Below, in pieces: positions 17,934-28,281 of a stretch of 42,379 bases of DNA. How positions within the stretch are numbered: the stretch's first letter is position 1; each line of letters opens with the position of its first letter. The notes beneath the pieces are model-generated. The model was given only the letters and a program-made list of their open reading frames with translations, ran no database searches and was not told the origin of the DNA. The translations under genes were made by a program, and so were the position numbers. The stretch spans positions 1 to 42,379 of the forward strand of contig JAKSDO010000130.1 of assembly GCA_022360055.1 (NCBI GenBank), read 5' to 3'. Source of the stretch: Cytophagales bacterium (GTDB lineage: Bacteria; Bacteroidota; Bacteroidia; Cytophagales; Cyclobacteriaceae).

Positions 17934-19721
17934 TTATCTTGGTTTTACTAGAACTAATTCCGACCGGTCAAATCGGATGATCGGAACAATTTGATTGCAA
18001 TTTTGACTGCCATACAGGGAGCCGGAAAACAATTCTCCGGCTATAAAATCATTTATGCCCGGATCAAATTGAAACAGGTTGCCCATATTGTTCATCATCT
18101 TGCCAACAGTCATCATTGCTTCATAGCCAATATAGAAATATCGGGAAGGATAGGCATTGAAGGCCTCCATATACATCGTATGGATTCCCTCAAATACCGG
18201 ATTTGATTTGTCAATATAAGTCGGGGCAACAAGCATGGTATTTAATCTGTCCAGACCACCGACGGAAATTACACGCTCGTCCAGCCAGCGTTCCGAACCG
18301 AGCAGGGCAATTGTATCTCCGCGTGTTTCCAGGCCTGTAATGGCGTTGGCAACCAGAGCGGGATCGTTTGAAGCAACGAATACATGACCGATGCTGTCTG
18401 GCCGGACCACGAGATAATCTTTTTCCGTAATCCTGAGGTTTCCTTCAATTTTATCATCGACGACAACCGAGTCAAATTCACTGGCGTCAAATTCGACGGT
18501 TACCGTATTGGTCAATATATCCAGGATTTTTTTTCCGTCTTCTCGGGCAATGCCTTTCATCAAACATACGTTGAATCCTCTGGCTTCGATTTCCCTTTTG
18601 TACGTATGGGCCAAGGTCGAGTCTCTGGAACTTTGTCCATGAAAAATAAAAGCATTCTTGTTTTCGAGCTGCGAGTCTATATATTTTGCAGATTCAATCG
18701 CCATTGTTTCCATTGAGGGCATATAGAGGAAGGCAAACGGATTGTTGCCTATGATTTCGGAATTGTTGGATAGCGGATTGATCATATTTATCTGACGATC
18801 AAAGGCAAATTCGGAAACAACCTTAACAGGCCCCGGATACAGAGGACCAATGATCAGGTCCATGTGATTGAGCTCTTCGAGCCGAACAATATTTGAAGTG
18901 ACGGTACTGTCTTTTCTGGTATCATAGAGATGAAGCGAAATCTTTATCCCACGGTTTCTCAATTCCGAAACAGCCATTAAAATCCCTTCGTACAATTCGA
19001 TCACAAATTCGTTGGACAAGTGCTTTGTGCTGCTTCTCAGCTCACTCAGCATAAAGGGAAGCAAGACGGCCACCTGGTACCTGTCTTTTTTTATGGACTT
19101 TAAAGTCTCTTCAATACGATATTTGGCCTTATCCAACTCATAAACGGAAACAATATTCTCAAGGTAATCTCTATCCTGACTGGTGATCGGTTGTTCGATG
19201 ATTTTATCCGCAAGATTTTCTGCAATTTCCCTGTCCGAAGGGTAGGCAATAAGCAGGCTGTCGAGAAACTTGTAAGACAGCGTGCTGAGCAAGCTTTTTT
19301 TCAATATGGAGGCCTCACTTTTTATGTCGGGATTTCTAATGAGCGAGGCGTAATTCAGACCGTTCTTAATGTCTCCTTCCCGAAGGTAAATATTAGAAAG
19401 CCATAGGTTTACTTCATCGAGTTTTTCCCACGTCGGGTATTTTTGAAGAATCTGGAGAAACATATCCCTGGCAACGTACTTTTGGCCGTCGTTATAAGCG
19501 GAAACCGCATAATAAAACGAAGATATTCTGGAGTATCTATTCCCTTCAAAAGCATTTGTCAGAGGCTCAAAGGCTTGCATCGCCAAGCCGTATTTGCCAA
19601 GATCCATTAACTCCCTGGCATTATTAAACCTTGCCTCTTCGGGATTATTCCTCTGGGCATGTGCCAGGCCGATTAAAGCAACAAGTACGAGGGTGATCGT
19701 CAATCGATTTAATATGGCCAT
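17934..19721 (-). CDS. Secreted TPR plus type I periplasmic-binding-fold protein (LpoA-like architecture)
   Basis: This 595-residue exported protein has a signal peptide ending near AHAQ. Residues about 28-205 are helical and TPR-like ([43 protein letters not shown]). Residues about 210-590 form a type I periplasmic-binding fold ([54 protein letters not shown]). The domain order resembles LpoA, the outer-membrane activator of penicillin-binding protein 1A. Bacteroidota copies are usually annotated as amino-acid ABC transporter binding proteins, but no permease or ATPase is nearby. There is no lipobox. It lies 12 bases after guaA and 8 bases before hemL, so it is expressed with housekeeping genes. 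A cell-wall or sensing role is more likely than transport, but this is inference. Confidence 0.75.
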   Translation of the reverse strand: MAILNRLTITLVLVALIGLAHAQRNNPEEARFNNARELMDLGKYGLAMQAFEPLTNAFEGNRYSRISSFYYAVSAYNDGQKYVARDMFLQILQKYPTWEKLDEVNLWLSNIYLREGDIKNGLNYASLIRNPDIKSEASILKKSLLSTLSYKFLDSLLIAYPSDREIAENLADKIIEQPITSQDRDYLENIVSVYELDKAKYRIEETLKSIKKDRYQVAVLLPFMLSELRSSTKHLSNEFVIELYEGILMAVSELRNRGIKISLHLYDTRKDSTVTSNIVRLEELNHMDLIIGPLYPGPVKVVSEFAFDRQINMINPLSNNSEIIGNNPFAFLYMPSMETMAIESAKYIDSQLENKNAFIFHGQSSRDSTLAHTYKREIEARGFNVCLMKGIAREDGKKILDILTNTVTVEFDASEFDSVVVDDKIEGNLRITEKDYLVVRPDSIGHVFVASNDPALVANAITGLETRGDTIALLGSERWLDERVISVGGLDRLNTMLVAPTYIDKSNPVFEGIHTMYMEAFNAYPSRYFYIGYEAMMTVGKMMNNMGNLFQFDPGINDFIAGELFSGSLYGSQNCNQIVPIIRFDRSELVLVKPR

Positions 19722-19733
19722 TAGAATTACTTT

Positions 19734-21263
19734 TTATTCCCACTCAATTGTAGCCGGCGGTTTGGAACTGATATCATAAACAATCCTGTTTACCTCTTTC
19801 ACATTATTGATAATTTTGTTTGATATGTCCGCCAGAAAATCATACGGCAATTTGCTCCAATCTGCCGTCATTCCATCGACGCTACCGACAGCGCGCAATG
19901 CCACAACGTTTTCGTAAGTCCGTTCATCTCCCATGACGCCCACGGATTGAATTGGAAGGAGCACCGCAAGTGCCTGCCAGACTTCATTGTAGTGCCCTCT
20001 TTTCTTTAGGCCATCTATGAAAATAGCATCGACCTCCTGAAGTACTCGGACCTTCTCGGCGGTCACATCTCCGATAATTCGGATTCCCAAACCCGGTCCG
20101 GGGAAAGGATGCCTGCCCAGAATATTCTCAGATATTTCCAAGGCGCGCCCCACTTTTCTAACTTCATCTTTAAACAATGTATTGAGCGGCTCCACTACCT
20201 TGAGATTCATTTTTTCAGGCAATCCGCCGACATTATGATGTGATTTGATGGTGGCCGAGGGGCCTTTTACCGATACGGATTCAATTACGTCGGGATAGAT
20301 GGTTCCCTGCGCAAGCCATCTTACGTTCCGGATTTTATGCGCCTCTTCATCAAAGACATCTATGAACGTTTTTCCGATTGCCTTTCTTTTATCCTCCGGG
20401 TCGGTTAAACCTCCTAAGGATTCATAAAAACGCGCTTTTGCGTCCACTCCTTTGACATTCAATCCCATATCCTTGTAGGAATGAAGCACATCGTCAAACT
20501 CGTTTTTTCTCAGAAGACCATTATCTACAAAAATACAGTACAGGTTTTTCCCGATGGCACGGTGAATGAGCATCGCGGCCACCGAAGAATCGACCCCTCC
20601 CGATAGTCCCAAAACAACTTTATCGTCACCCAACGTCTCTTTCAGACGAGCGACTGTGCTCTCCACAAAAATGTCCGGGGTCCAATCCTGTTTGCATCCG
20701 CATATATGGACTACAAAATTCCTCAATAATATTTTGCCTTCTTCAGAGTGTGTGACTTCGGGATGAAACTGGATGCCGTAGGTATCTTCGTGTTCCAGTT
20801 TGAACGCTGCATGTTGTACGTCTTCGGTACTTGCAATATTTTTGAAATCCGGCGGCAAAGTTGCAATGGTATCACCATGGGACATCCAGATCTGATTGCC
20901 CAAAGTCATTTCTTTCAGAAGATCGTAATGCTGGTCCATTTTAAGGAGGCGGGCTCGTCCGTACTCCCGGATTTTTGATGGGACAATCTCGCCATTTTGT
21001 TGGTGCACCATCAACTGTGCTCCGTAGCATACGCCTAACACCGGCACTTTTCCGCGGAAGGCCGCCAAATCGATATCCGGCGCGTCCTTTTCCCGGACCG
21101 AGCATGGACTTCCGCTTAGTATAACGCCTTTGAGGTGATCTGTTGCTTTCGGTAAATGATTAAACGGGTGGATCTCACAATATACATTTAATTCGCGAAC
21201 TCTTCGGGCGATCAATTGCGTATATTGAGAACCAAAATCAATGATCAGTATTTGTTCGGACAT
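19734..21263 (-). CDS. guaA: GMP synthase (glutamine-hydrolysing)
   Basis: This cytosolic enzyme converts XMP to GMP with ATP and glutamine. All three domains are present in the 509 residues: a class I amidotransferase with Cys79 in GVCYGAQLM and His167/Glu169 in FHPEVTH; the ATP pyrophosphatase P-loop [12 protein letters not shown] at 219-230; and the C-terminal dimerisation domain ending in [13 protein letters not shown], the canonical GuaA terminus. It sits 57 bases after hisB and 12 bases before the TPR/periplasmic-fold gene, all on the minus strand. Histidine and GMP synthesis share purine-nucleotide currency, which makes the linkage sensible but is not proof of co-regulation. Confidence 0.98.
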   Translation of the reverse strand: MSEQILIIDFGSQYTQLIARRVRELNVYCEIHPFNHLPKATDHLKGVILSGSPCSVREKDAPDIDLAAFRGKVPVLGVCYGAQLMVHQQNGEIVPSKIREYGRARLLKMDQHYDLLKEMTLGNQIWMSHGDTIATLPPDFKNIASTEDVQHAAFKLEHEDTYGIQFHPEVTHSEEGKILLRNFVVHICGCKQDWTPDIFVESTVARLKETLGDDKVVLGLSGGVDSSVAAMLIHRAIGKNLYCIFVDNGLLRKNEFDDVLHSYKDMGLNVKGVDAKARFYESLGGLTDPEDKRKAIGKTFIDVFDEEAHKIRNVRWLAQGTIYPDVIESVSVKGPSATIKSHHNVGGLPEKMNLKVVEPLNTLFKDEVRKVGRALEISENILGRHPFPGPGLGIRIIGDVTAEKVRVLQEVDAIFIDGLKKRGHYNEVWQALAVLLPIQSVGVMGDERTYENVVALRAVGSVDGMTADWSKLPYDFLADISNKIINNVKEVNRIVYDISSKPPATIEWE

Positions 21264-21267
21264 GCTG

Positions 21268-21275
21268 CAAAAATA
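21268..21275 (-). promoter_or_regulatory. Possible -7 box directly in front of guaA
   Basis: The minus strand reads TATTTTTG, an exact TAnnTTTG match ending 5 bases before the ATG at 21263, with a TTTTG about 23 bases further upstream (near 21299). If real, the transcript would start at or just after the start codon, so either it is leaderless, the start is downstream, or the match is chance. It lies in the 57-base hisB-guaA gap. Confidence 0.22.
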
Positions 21276-21320
21276 ATATTTAACTTTTGTCGACGACTCA
21301 AAATCAAAAAATATTTCGGG

Positions 21321-22415
21321 TTATAACATTCCCTTGGTGCTCGGAAGTTTATCCAGTTCATCCGGACTTCGTTTTACTGCCATCTTGATACATTTTGCCA
21401 AAGCTTTAAAAATAGCCTCAATTTTATGGTGCTCGTTATCGCCTTCTACCTTAATATTTAAATTACATTTTGAAGCGTCTGCAAAGGATTTGAAAAAATG
21501 ATAAAACATTTCGGTAGGCAGATCCCCGATTTTTTCACGGCTGAATTCCGCATCCCAGACCAGCCATGGTCTTCCTCCGAAGTCAAGGGCTACCCGGGCC
21601 AGGGCATCGTCCATAGGCAATAAAAAGCCGTACCTGGAAATCCCCTTTTTATCTCCTAATGCGATCAGCATGGCATCTCCGAGCGCAATTGCAGTGTCCT
21701 CAATCGTATGGTGCTCATCGACGTACAGGTCGCCATCTACCTTAATGCGCAGATCGATACTCGCGTGCTTGCCGATCTGTTCCAGCATGTGATCAAAAAA
21801 ACCAAGACCGGTAAGGATTTCCGTCTTACCTGTTCCGTCAAGGTTCACTTCAATACTTATATCCGTCTCATTGGTTTTTCGCTTTACTTTTCCAATTCGG
21901 TCGGGTAATCGCAGGTAATTGTAAATGTCATCCCAGTTATTTGAGCTAAAGGAAGCCTCATTATGCTTTTGGCCAAGAAGAATTGATTTTGAGCCGATGT
22001 TTTTTGCGAGTTGAATATCCGTGATTCGGTCACCGATTACGAACGAGTTGTCCAAATCAAATTCGCCATTTAGATAATGGGTCAGCAAGCCTGTTCCGGG
22101 TTTCCGGGTCGGGAGATGATCCGCCTCGAACGATCTGTCGATCAGGATCTCATCAAACACAATTCCCTCTCCTTCGAGGGTTTTCAGCATTTTATTATGT
22201 GCCGGCCAGAAGGTCTCCTCCGGGAAGGAATCCGTTCCCAGGCCATCCTGGTTACTCACCATTACAAACAGGTAATCAAGCTGCTCCCGAATTTTTTTCA
22301 GGTTTGAAATAACTCCCGGGACAAACTCTAGTTTCTCAAGCGAGTCTACCTGAAGATCTTCCGGAGGCTCCTTGATAATTGTTCCATCCCTGTCTATGAA
22401 TAATATTTTTTGCAT
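21321..22415 (-). CDS. hisB: Bifunctional histidinol-phosphatase / imidazoleglycerol-phosphate dehydratase
   Basis: This catalyses two steps of histidine synthesis. Residues about 1-165 are a HAD phosphatase (DRDGT with Asp8 and Asp10; SNQDG; RKPGTG; GDRITD). Residues about 175-364 are the dehydratase, with [23 protein letters not shown] (233-242) and [11 protein letters not shown] (328-338) providing the metal-binding histidines and glutamates. The loop that binds zinc through cysteines in E. coli HisB is here [12 protein letters not shown], without cysteine, so the phosphatase half seems not to have that zinc site. Its ATG overlaps the hisC stop by one base (TGATG), indicating translational coupling. 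Confidence 0.97.
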   Translation of the reverse strand: MQKILFIDRDGTIIKEPPEDLQVDSLEKLEFVPGVISNLKKIREQLDYLFVMVSNQDGLGTDSFPEETFWPAHNKMLKTLEGEGIVFDEILIDRSFEADHLPTRKPGTGLLTHYLNGEFDLDNSFVIGDRITDIQLAKNIGSKSILLGQKHNEASFSSNNWDDIYNYLRLPDRIGKVKRKTNETDISIEVNLDGTGKTEILTGLGFFDHMLEQIGKHASIDLRIKVDGDLYVDEHHTIEDTAIALGDAMLIALGDKKGISRYGFLLPMDDALARVALDFGGRPWLVWDAEFSREKIGDLPTEMFYHFFKSFADASKCNLNIKVEGDNEHHKIEAIFKALAKCIKMAVKRSPDELDKLPSTKGML

Positions 22416-23458
22416 CAGCAGAGTATTTTAAGCTGCTTTACGAGCTCGACGTTTTCTTTTTCCGTACCAACTGTTATTCTTAGGCAATCTTCGCAAAGAT
22501 CAACTTTTGATCGGTCTCTCACAATAACTTTTTTCTCGATTAATTGGAGATAGACGTTGTGCGCATTTTCGATCTTAACCAGCAGGAAATTCGCATCGCT
22601 CGGATAAATCTCTTGTACGGAAGGAATTTTGAGGAGCATACTTTTCAGTTCTTTTTTCTGCTTCAGAATTTCTTTTACCATCGATTTCATTTCCTTATGA
22701 TTTTGCAAGGCTTTCAAAGCCAGATCCTGGGTGGCACCGTTGACGTTGTAAGGAGGTTTGATCAGGTTGAGCACATCGATTATTTCCGGGTCGGCAAACG
22801 CCATTCCCAGTCTGAGTGCCGCCAGCCCCCAGGCCTTGCTGAAGGTCTGGAGAATCACCAGGTTTTTGTGCCCGGCCAACTGGGCAATCATGCTTTTTTG
22901 AGGAGCGAAATCAATATATGCTTCATCCAATACAATTAACCCCTGAAATTTGTCAATGATTTCGACGATTGAGTCCGGTTCGATGCAATTGCCGGTAGGG
23001 TTATTTGGCGAGCAGAGAAAAATTATTTTAATGCCGGGTTCAACGGCTTCAATGATCCGCTCTTTGTCAAGCGAGAAGTCGTTGTTTAATGGGACACCTA
23101 CAACGCCAACGTCATTTATTTCTGCACTTACTTTATACATGCCATAAGTGGGAGGGGCAATAACGATGCGGTCTTTTCCCGGATTGCAAAAGGCGCGGAT
23201 CAGCAGATCTATCGGTTCGTCACTTCCATTTCCCAGGAAAATATGCTCCGGCCCAATATTTTTGATCGCGCCAATGCTGTGCTTGAGTTGTTTTTGATAC
23301 GGATCGGGATATCTCCTGTATTTATCGGCAGCAGTCGATCCGAATGCATTTTCGTTCGCATCAAGATATACGTTGGCCGTTCCTTTGAACTCATCCCTTG
23401 CCGATGAATAAGGAGTGAAGTTGAGCAGATGAGGCCGTAGCAGATTTCTGATTTCCAT
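22415..23458 (-). CDS. hisC: Histidinol-phosphate aminotransferase
   Basis: This PLP enzyme transfers an amino group from glutamate to imidazole-acetol phosphate. The 347 residues match the family, with [10 protein letters not shown] near the N-terminus, CSPNNPTGN at 149-157, LDEAYIDF at 177-184, and Lys208 in [14 protein letters not shown] as the Schiff-base lysine. The gene begins one base after the hisD stop and ends in a TGATG overlap with hisB, so the four his genes are tightly coupled. Imidazole-type aminotransferases can also act on aromatic amino acids, but the operon context fixes this one to histidine synthesis. Confidence 0.97.
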   Translation of the reverse strand: MEIRNLLRPHLLNFTPYSSARDEFKGTANVYLDANENAFGSTAADKYRRYPDPYQKQLKHSIGAIKNIGPEHIFLGNGSDEPIDLLIRAFCNPGKDRIVIAPPTYGMYKVSAEINDVGVVGVPLNNDFSLDKERIIEAVEPGIKIIFLCSPNNPTGNCIEPDSIVEIIDKFQGLIVLDEAYIDFAPQKSMIAQLAGHKNLVILQTFSKAWGLAALRLGMAFADPEIIDVLNLIKPPYNVNGATQDLALKALQNHKEMKSMVKEILKQKKELKSMLLKIPSVQEIYPSDANFLLVKIENAHNVYLQLIEKKVIVRDRSKVDLCEDCLRITVGTEKENVELVKQLKILC

Positions 23459-23459
23459 A

Positions 23460-24746
23460 TCAATCCCGGAGGTGTTTCAAACGTACGGATACTGCCAGTT
23501 TGTGCGCAATAAGCCCTTCGGCATCCGCCATTGCTTCAACAGCCGGTCCGAGGTTTTTGATTCCTTCTTCACTCAGTTTCTGATACGTAACTTTTTTTAA
23601 AAAGCTATCCAGTGAAACACCGCTGTACGCGAGCGCTGCGCGGTTTGTCGGTAGGGTATGATTGGTTCCGGAAGCGTAATCCCCGGCAGATTCCGGCGAG
23701 TAATTTCCAAGAAATATCGAACCCGCATTGCTTATTTGTTCGGCGACCTGATCGGGATTTTTCACAGATAAAATCAGATGCTCTGCCGCATATTTGTTTA
23801 AGACCTTAATTGCTTCGTCTTCATTTTTCACAACAATCGCCACGCTTTCTTCCAGGGCTTTTTCGGCAATCTTCCTTCTTGGCAGGTCAACCAGGAATTT
23901 CCGGATGGATTCCAGTGTTTGCGCAACCACAGATTCGATGGTTGTCACCAGCACTACCTGGCTGTCGGCGCCGTGTTCTGCCTGGGACAAAAGATCGGTG
24001 GCAATAAAATCCGGATTTGCCGATTCATCTGCAAAAACTGCCACCTCCGAAGGACCGGCAGGGAGATCAATGGCAACACCTCTTTCCGAAACCATCTGCT
24101 TGGCAGCAGTGACATATTGATTCCCCGGGCCAAATATTTTATATACTTTTGGAACACTTTCGGTTCCGAATGCCAGCGCCGCAATGGCCTGGGCGCCCCC
24201 GACTTTTACGATCTTATCTATACCGGTAAGTTGGGCGGAAAACAATATGGCCGGATGGATCTTTCCACCTGTATTCGGAGGTGTACACAGCACCAGCTCC
24301 TTGCACCCAGCGATCTTGGCCGGGATGGCCAGCATCAGAACGGTGCTGAATAAGGGGGCGGTGCCACCAGGTACGTACAGACCGACCTTTTCGACCGGAA
24401 TGCTCCTTCGTTTACAGATTACTCCGGGCATGGTTTCCACGACCAGTTCAGGGCTGCTTTGAGCTTTGTGAAATTTTTCGATATTATCCTTCGCCGTGGT
24501 GATGGCATCCCTGAGTTTTTGGTCGATTTGCTCACATCCATGTCGTATTTCCTCCCGGTTGACAACCAGCTCGTTAAGCTGAACATGGTCGTATTCCAGA
24601 CTGTATTTGAGCAGTGCGCGATCACCTCTGGTTTTTACATTCTTCAAAATCGGTTTAACGATTTTCTTTATACTTCTGAGTTTTCTGACAGGCCTTTTTA
24701 GCGCTGACTTCAACTCGTCACCGGTCGGATGAACTAATACTTTCAT
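23460..24746 (-). CDS. hisD: Histidinol dehydrogenase
   Basis: This NAD-dependent, zinc-containing enzyme performs the last two oxidations, from L-histidinol to L-histidine. Recognisable blocks are VPGGTAPLFSTVLMLAIPA, KVGGAQAIAALAFGTESVP, IFGPGNQYVTAAK, DLPAGPSEVAVFAD, LLSQAEHGADSQ and YAAEHLIL, with GDYASGTNHTLPT near the C-terminus. I choose the ATG at 24746 (MKVLVHPTG), one base after the hisG stop. A TTG at 24755, overlapping the hisG end, would add only three residues. The protein is about 428 residues, the usual size. Confidence 0.97.
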   Translation of the reverse strand: MKVLVHPTGDELKSALKRPVRKLRSIKKIVKPILKNVKTRGDRALLKYSLEYDHVQLNELVVNREEIRHGCEQIDQKLRDAITTAKDNIEKFHKAQSSPELVVETMPGVICKRRSIPVEKVGLYVPGGTAPLFSTVLMLAIPAKIAGCKELVLCTPPNTGGKIHPAILFSAQLTGIDKIVKVGGAQAIAALAFGTESVPKVYKIFGPGNQYVTAAKQMVSERGVAIDLPAGPSEVAVFADESANPDFIATDLLSQAEHGADSQVVLVTTIESVVAQTLESIRKFLVDLPRRKIAEKALEESVAIVVKNEDEAIKVLNKYAAEHLILSVKNPDQVAEQISNAGSIFLGNYSPESAGDYASGTNHTLPTNRAALAYSGVSLDSFLKKVTYQKLSEEGIKNLGPAVEAMADAEGLIAHKLAVSVRLKHLRD

Positions 24747-24747
24747 T

Positions 24748-25614
24748 TTAAACAATCATTTTTTCGATCGGTACGACCAGTATCCCTTCTGCTCCGGCAT
24801 CTCTCAACTTTTCAATTACCTCCCAGAATTCATCTTCATTTACCACCGAATGAATCGAACTCCATTTTTTGTCGGCCAACGGAACAACCGTAGGGCTTCT
24901 CATCCCCGGGAGTAATTCGATGATCTCTTCGATCTTATCATTCGGGGCATTGAGCAGGATGTATTTATTGTTTTTGCCTTTCTGGACAGATTCAATACGG
25001 AAGAGCAGCTTGTCAAGGATAATTTTCTTTTCCTCAGCCATCCTTTGGTTCCCAATGATAATAGCTTCCGAGTTGAGAATGGTTTCCACTTCCTTCAAGC
25101 CGTTACTTAGCAGGGTGCTTCCGGAGCTTACAATATCGCAGACGCCGCTGGCCAAACCTATGCTTGGCGCAATTTCCACAGAGCCGGAAATTTCATGTAT
25201 ATCGGCTGAAACAGCCTTTTTGTCCAGGTAATCCTGAAGAATTTTTGGATACGATGTCGCGATGCTCGCCCCTTCGAAATAACCGACACCCGTGTATTCG
25301 ATTTCTTTGGGAATTGCCAAACTTAATCTGCATTTGGAAAATCCAAGTTTTTTGACTACGTCTATATTTTTTCCCTTTTCAATGGCCACGTTCTCTCCGA
25401 CAATACCAATATCCGCAACCCCGTCGGCAACATAATCAGGGATATCGTCGTCCCTGAGAAATAGAAATTCCATGGGAAAGTTTCTGGCTTTTGATTTGAG
25501 TTTTCCAGTGCCTGAACTGAACTTGATTCCGCTTTCTTTTATTAGAAGCAGGGAATCTTCACTCAGTCGTCCTTTCCGTTGAATCGCAAGTCTTAATACC
25601 GTATTATTAGTCAT
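24748..25614 (-). CDS. hisG: ATP phosphoribosyltransferase, long form
   Basis: This is the first and usually feedback-regulated step of histidine synthesis: ATP plus PRPP gives phosphoribosyl-ATP. The 288-residue length and the C-terminal regulatory domain (about 210-288, LLNAPNDKIEEIIELLPGMR, SPTVVPLAD) identify the long, self-sufficient form, which does not need HisZ. LRLAIQRKGRLSEDS at the N-terminus and VCDIVSSGSTLLSNGL at about 158-173 are the PRPP-binding text. It is the first gene of the hisGDCB run. Only a weak imperfect inverted repeat (25656-25683) is visible upstream, and no leader peptide rich in histidine codons on this strand. Confidence 0.97.
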   Translation of the reverse strand: MTNNTVLRLAIQRKGRLSEDSLLLIKESGIKFSSGTGKLKSKARNFPMEFLFLRDDDIPDYVADGVADIGIVGENVAIEKGKNIDVVKKLGFSKCRLSLAIPKEIEYTGVGYFEGASIATSYPKILQDYLDKKAVSADIHEISGSVEIAPSIGLASGVCDIVSSGSTLLSNGLKEVETILNSEAIIIGNQRMAEEKKIILDKLLFRIESVQKGKNNKYILLNAPNDKIEEIIELLPGMRSPTVVPLADKKWSSIHSVVNEDEFWEVIEKLRDAGAEGILVVPIEKMIV

Positions 25615-26247
25615 GTAATGTAAAATTTTAGTGGGGAAAAATAGTGAAAATCCATGGTTCCTATTTGGAACAATGATGGTGATTATGGAAATGTAAAAAA
25701 GAACCCACCGGATGCATTTTTTAAATTGAATTGCAAAAATAATTATATATCTTATTTAACAAAAGAAGATGGATTTTAAGTGATCCATTTTATCATCATC
25801 ACAGTGCTTTCGGGAAGTCCGGGGACAGTCCGAATTACGAGATTCGACCGGATCTCCAACCGCGCTACGGAATATTTTGTGCTGCGGCTCCGGGCGGCGC
25901 ATGGTCGGCAATTGAAAGGATAGAAAGAAATTGATTGTACTTTTCAGGTATACAATTGATATTTTGCAAGGAATTTTAGTACCTTGCCGGATGAAATGGT
26001 TTGACAAAAAGGGATGTCAAATTGCTTGATTTTTATGAGAGGGACGCACCTCAGTGTTTGAACCAATAGAGCGTTATTGTGAAATTCGAATTATTGGTAG
26101 TTGAACCACAACATCTTATGAATTTTCGTAATTGTTTACCGAGGAATAATCCATGGCAAAATAGCATATTTGTCAAGCCGGCAAATTATCTTTGTCAGAT
26201 TTTAATTCCGTTAATTCCAAGAATAAATTTCGAAGAAATTTGAGTCG
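25615..26247. other. 633-base divergent spacer with a GC-rich island
   Basis: The flanks are AT-rich and should hold the promoters of hisG (minus) and the heparinase-like gene (plus). The block at about 25786-25930 is visibly GC-richer. It is open in a plus-strand frame that runs to a stop at 25934 (words SDPFYHHHSAFGKSGDSPNY and FCAAAPGGAWSAIERIER) without a start codon. This looks like a piece of a former gene that I cannot name. A short imperfect inverted repeat (CCATGGTTCC ... GGAACAATG) lies at 25656-25683. Confidence 0.45.
26169..26194 (+). promoter_or_regulatory. Candidate promoter for the heparinase-like gene
   Basis: TATCTTTG at 26187-26194 is an exact Bacteroidota -7 box (TAnnTTTG), 53 bases before the ATG at 26248. 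A TTTG at 26169-26172 lies upstream, but the 14-base gap is shorter than the usual 19-21, so only the -7 element is well supported. Confidence 0.4.
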
Positions 26248-28191
26248 ATGAGCGCAGGAAATCTATCATGGGTTATATCACTTTTCCTAAAATCGATTAT
26301 GGGATTTTTTCCCGTGCGAGCAGCCTTTGTCGCTTTCGGCACTTTTTGTTTAAGTACTGGCATTTATGCGCAGAAAGATCCGTATGAAATGAAGATCGGG
26401 CATCCCAGGATCATCATGACCAAATACGATGAATTGGCGTTGCGTTTTATTATAATGGAAGATCCGTTAGCAGAAAAGCTGAAAAACGAGCTGAAGAAGG
26501 ATGCGGATAAATTATTGACGAGCAAGGATATTAAGTTTAAGCTGGATCGGAGGAATACGATGCTGGACATAAGCAGGGAATATCTCAAAAGGATAATAAC
26601 CCTTTCTATGGCATATAGAATATTTGAGGAAGATAAATACTCCGATAAAGCGATTGACCAGATGTTGCATGTATGCACCTATCCGGATTGGAATCCGGCG
26701 CATTTTTTGGACGTTGCCGAAATGACTACCGCGTTGGCCATCGGGTACGACTGGAACTTTTATCATATGAATTTGCGCGAGCGAGAAACCATTCGGAATA
26801 AAATTGTCGAGTACGGATTGCGGCCGGGGCTTGACGTGTATCAACATCCTGATGCCAAACCTCATGTTTGGTATAAGATGAAGAACAATTGGAATCAGGT
26901 TTGTGCCGGAGGTCTGATCATGGGAGCTCTGGCTGTGGGAGAGGATTTCCCGGAGCTTAAAAACAACGTGATCTATCATGCAATTAAGAATCTGATCCCG
27001 ACCTTGAGTTTATATGAACCGGATGGGGTATGGTACGAAGGTCCGGCTTATTGGGGATATGCCAATTCATACCTTGCGATGACTATGTCATCGCTGCTGA
27101 CAGCTCTGGAACATGATTTCGGTCTTTCCGAGCTGCCCGGCCTGGACAAGACCGCCGGGTTTTATGTAAACTCGGTGAGCCCTACCGGAGAACTCTTTAA
27201 TTTTGCCGACGCGGAGAGCTCAAAAAGATCGCTGAATCCGGCTTTGTTTTGGTTTGGTAAAACATTTCAATTGACAAATGTTTCGGCCTATTACAGAGCA
27301 TTATTGGAAAGCAATACCGCAACAGGATCTTCTGACTACGGATCGGACCGGGGGAGGTTATTTTATTTGGCTTTGCCCTGGTTTGACGATGGTGGTCCGG
27401 GAAAGGCGGATGTCCCGTACGCTCAAAAATTCAGGGGCTTGGTCGATTTGCTGATATTGCAGGGAAAAGAGGATGGGAAAAACGCCATATACTTAGCTGC
27501 GAAAGGAGGGAAAGGAACCTTAAATCACCAACAGCTTGATATAGGATCCTTTGTGATTGATGCGCAAGGAGCGCGTTGGGGAATGGATCTTGGCTCTGAA
27601 AACTATTTTCTGCCCGGTTTTTTTCAAAGAGAGGTCGGCGGGGGCAGGTGGGAATATTATAGAAACACAAATAAAAGCCATAGTACGCTGGTAATCGGGG
27701 ACAACGTTCAATATCCGGATGGGGAAAGTCGGATCATTGAATTTAATGATGCTTTGAATCAACCATTTGGAATTTTTGATATGTCCGCAGCTTATCCGGA
27801 AGCGGCAAAGGTAGAACGCGGATTTAAGCTCCTCAGCGAGGATCAGATATTGATCAGAGATGAGATCACTTTCGGGGGAGCGCCCAATACGATTCGATGG
27901 GGGATGATGACCGATGCCAAAATTGAATTGATGGCAGGGGACAAAGCTGTACTGACAAAAAACGGGAAAAAGTTCTTTCTCAAATCTTTTACCAGTCAGG
28001 ATGTGTCGTTCCGGACAGAGGAGGCCAAAGCCTATCACAAAGACGCCAAGGAAAATCCCGGTAAAAAGCTTTTATACATTTTGTTGAATGAAGATCTTGA
28101 TCAAAAGTATATTGAAATTTCAGTTGTTTTGGGCAATAACATGAACGGGTTATCAGATGTAATCGTCAACAGCAAGTTATCTTCCTGGTAA
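26248..28191 (+). CDS. Secreted heparinase II/III-like polysaccharide lyase
   Basis: This is a 647-residue exported protein with a signal peptide that ends near IYAQ. If the internal ATG at 26299 is used (MGFFPVRAAF), the signal peptide has a more standard length. Residues about 45-360 are an (alpha/alpha)-toroid of alginate-lyase/heparinase type (WNQVCAGGLIMGALAVGED, PDGVWYEGPAYWGYANSY). Residues about 400-640 are the heparinase II/III beta-sandwich (LNHQQLDIGSFVIDAQGARW, GWEYYRN-like and GDNVQYPDGESR text). Such enzymes cleave uronic-acid-containing glycans by beta-elimination. I cannot assign a PL family; the usual HxHLD word reads NHQQLD here. It stands next to decayed GH127 and sugar-acid dehydratase genes, which fits a former uronate/arabinose locus. 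Confidence 0.82.
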   Translation: MSAGNLSWVISLFLKSIMGFFPVRAAFVAFGTFCLSTGIYAQKDPYEMKIGHPRIIMTKYDELALRFIIMEDPLAEKLKNELKKDADKLLTSKDIKFKLDRRNTMLDISREYLKRIITLSMAYRIFEEDKYSDKAIDQMLHVCTYPDWNPAHFLDVAEMTTALAIGYDWNFYHMNLRERETIRNKIVEYGLRPGLDVYQHPDAKPHVWYKMKNNWNQVCAGGLIMGALAVGEDFPELKNNVIYHAIKNLIPTLSLYEPDGVWYEGPAYWGYANSYLAMTMSSLLTALEHDFGLSELPGLDKTAGFYVNSVSPTGELFNFADAESSKRSLNPALFWFGKTFQLTNVSAYYRALLESNTATGSSDYGSDRGRLFYLALPWFDDGGPGKADVPYAQKFRGLVDLLILQGKEDGKNAIYLAAKGGKGTLNHQQLDIGSFVIDAQGARWGMDLGSENYFLPGFFQREVGGGRWEYYRNTNKSHSTLVIGDNVQYPDGESRIIEFNDALNQPFGIFDMSAAYPEAAKVERGFKLLSEDQILIRDEITFGGAPNTIRWGMMTDAKIELMAGDKAVLTKNGKKFFLKSFTSQDVSFRTEEAKAYHKDAKENPGKKLLYILLNEDLDQKYIEISVVLGNNMNGLSDVIVNSKLSSW

Positions 28192-28281
28192 AGGACGTCG
28201 ATTTTAACCGGATGTTTTATTGTCAATCTTGATTAACTTGGTCATGGATGATTAAATTGTTTTTTAATAAACCAGTCCCGG

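Noticed and set aside
25780-25800. Run of CAT/CAC codons as a histidine-leader attenuator for hisG
   Set aside because: The run is on the plus strand, whereas hisG is on the minus strand, so it cannot be its leader peptide.
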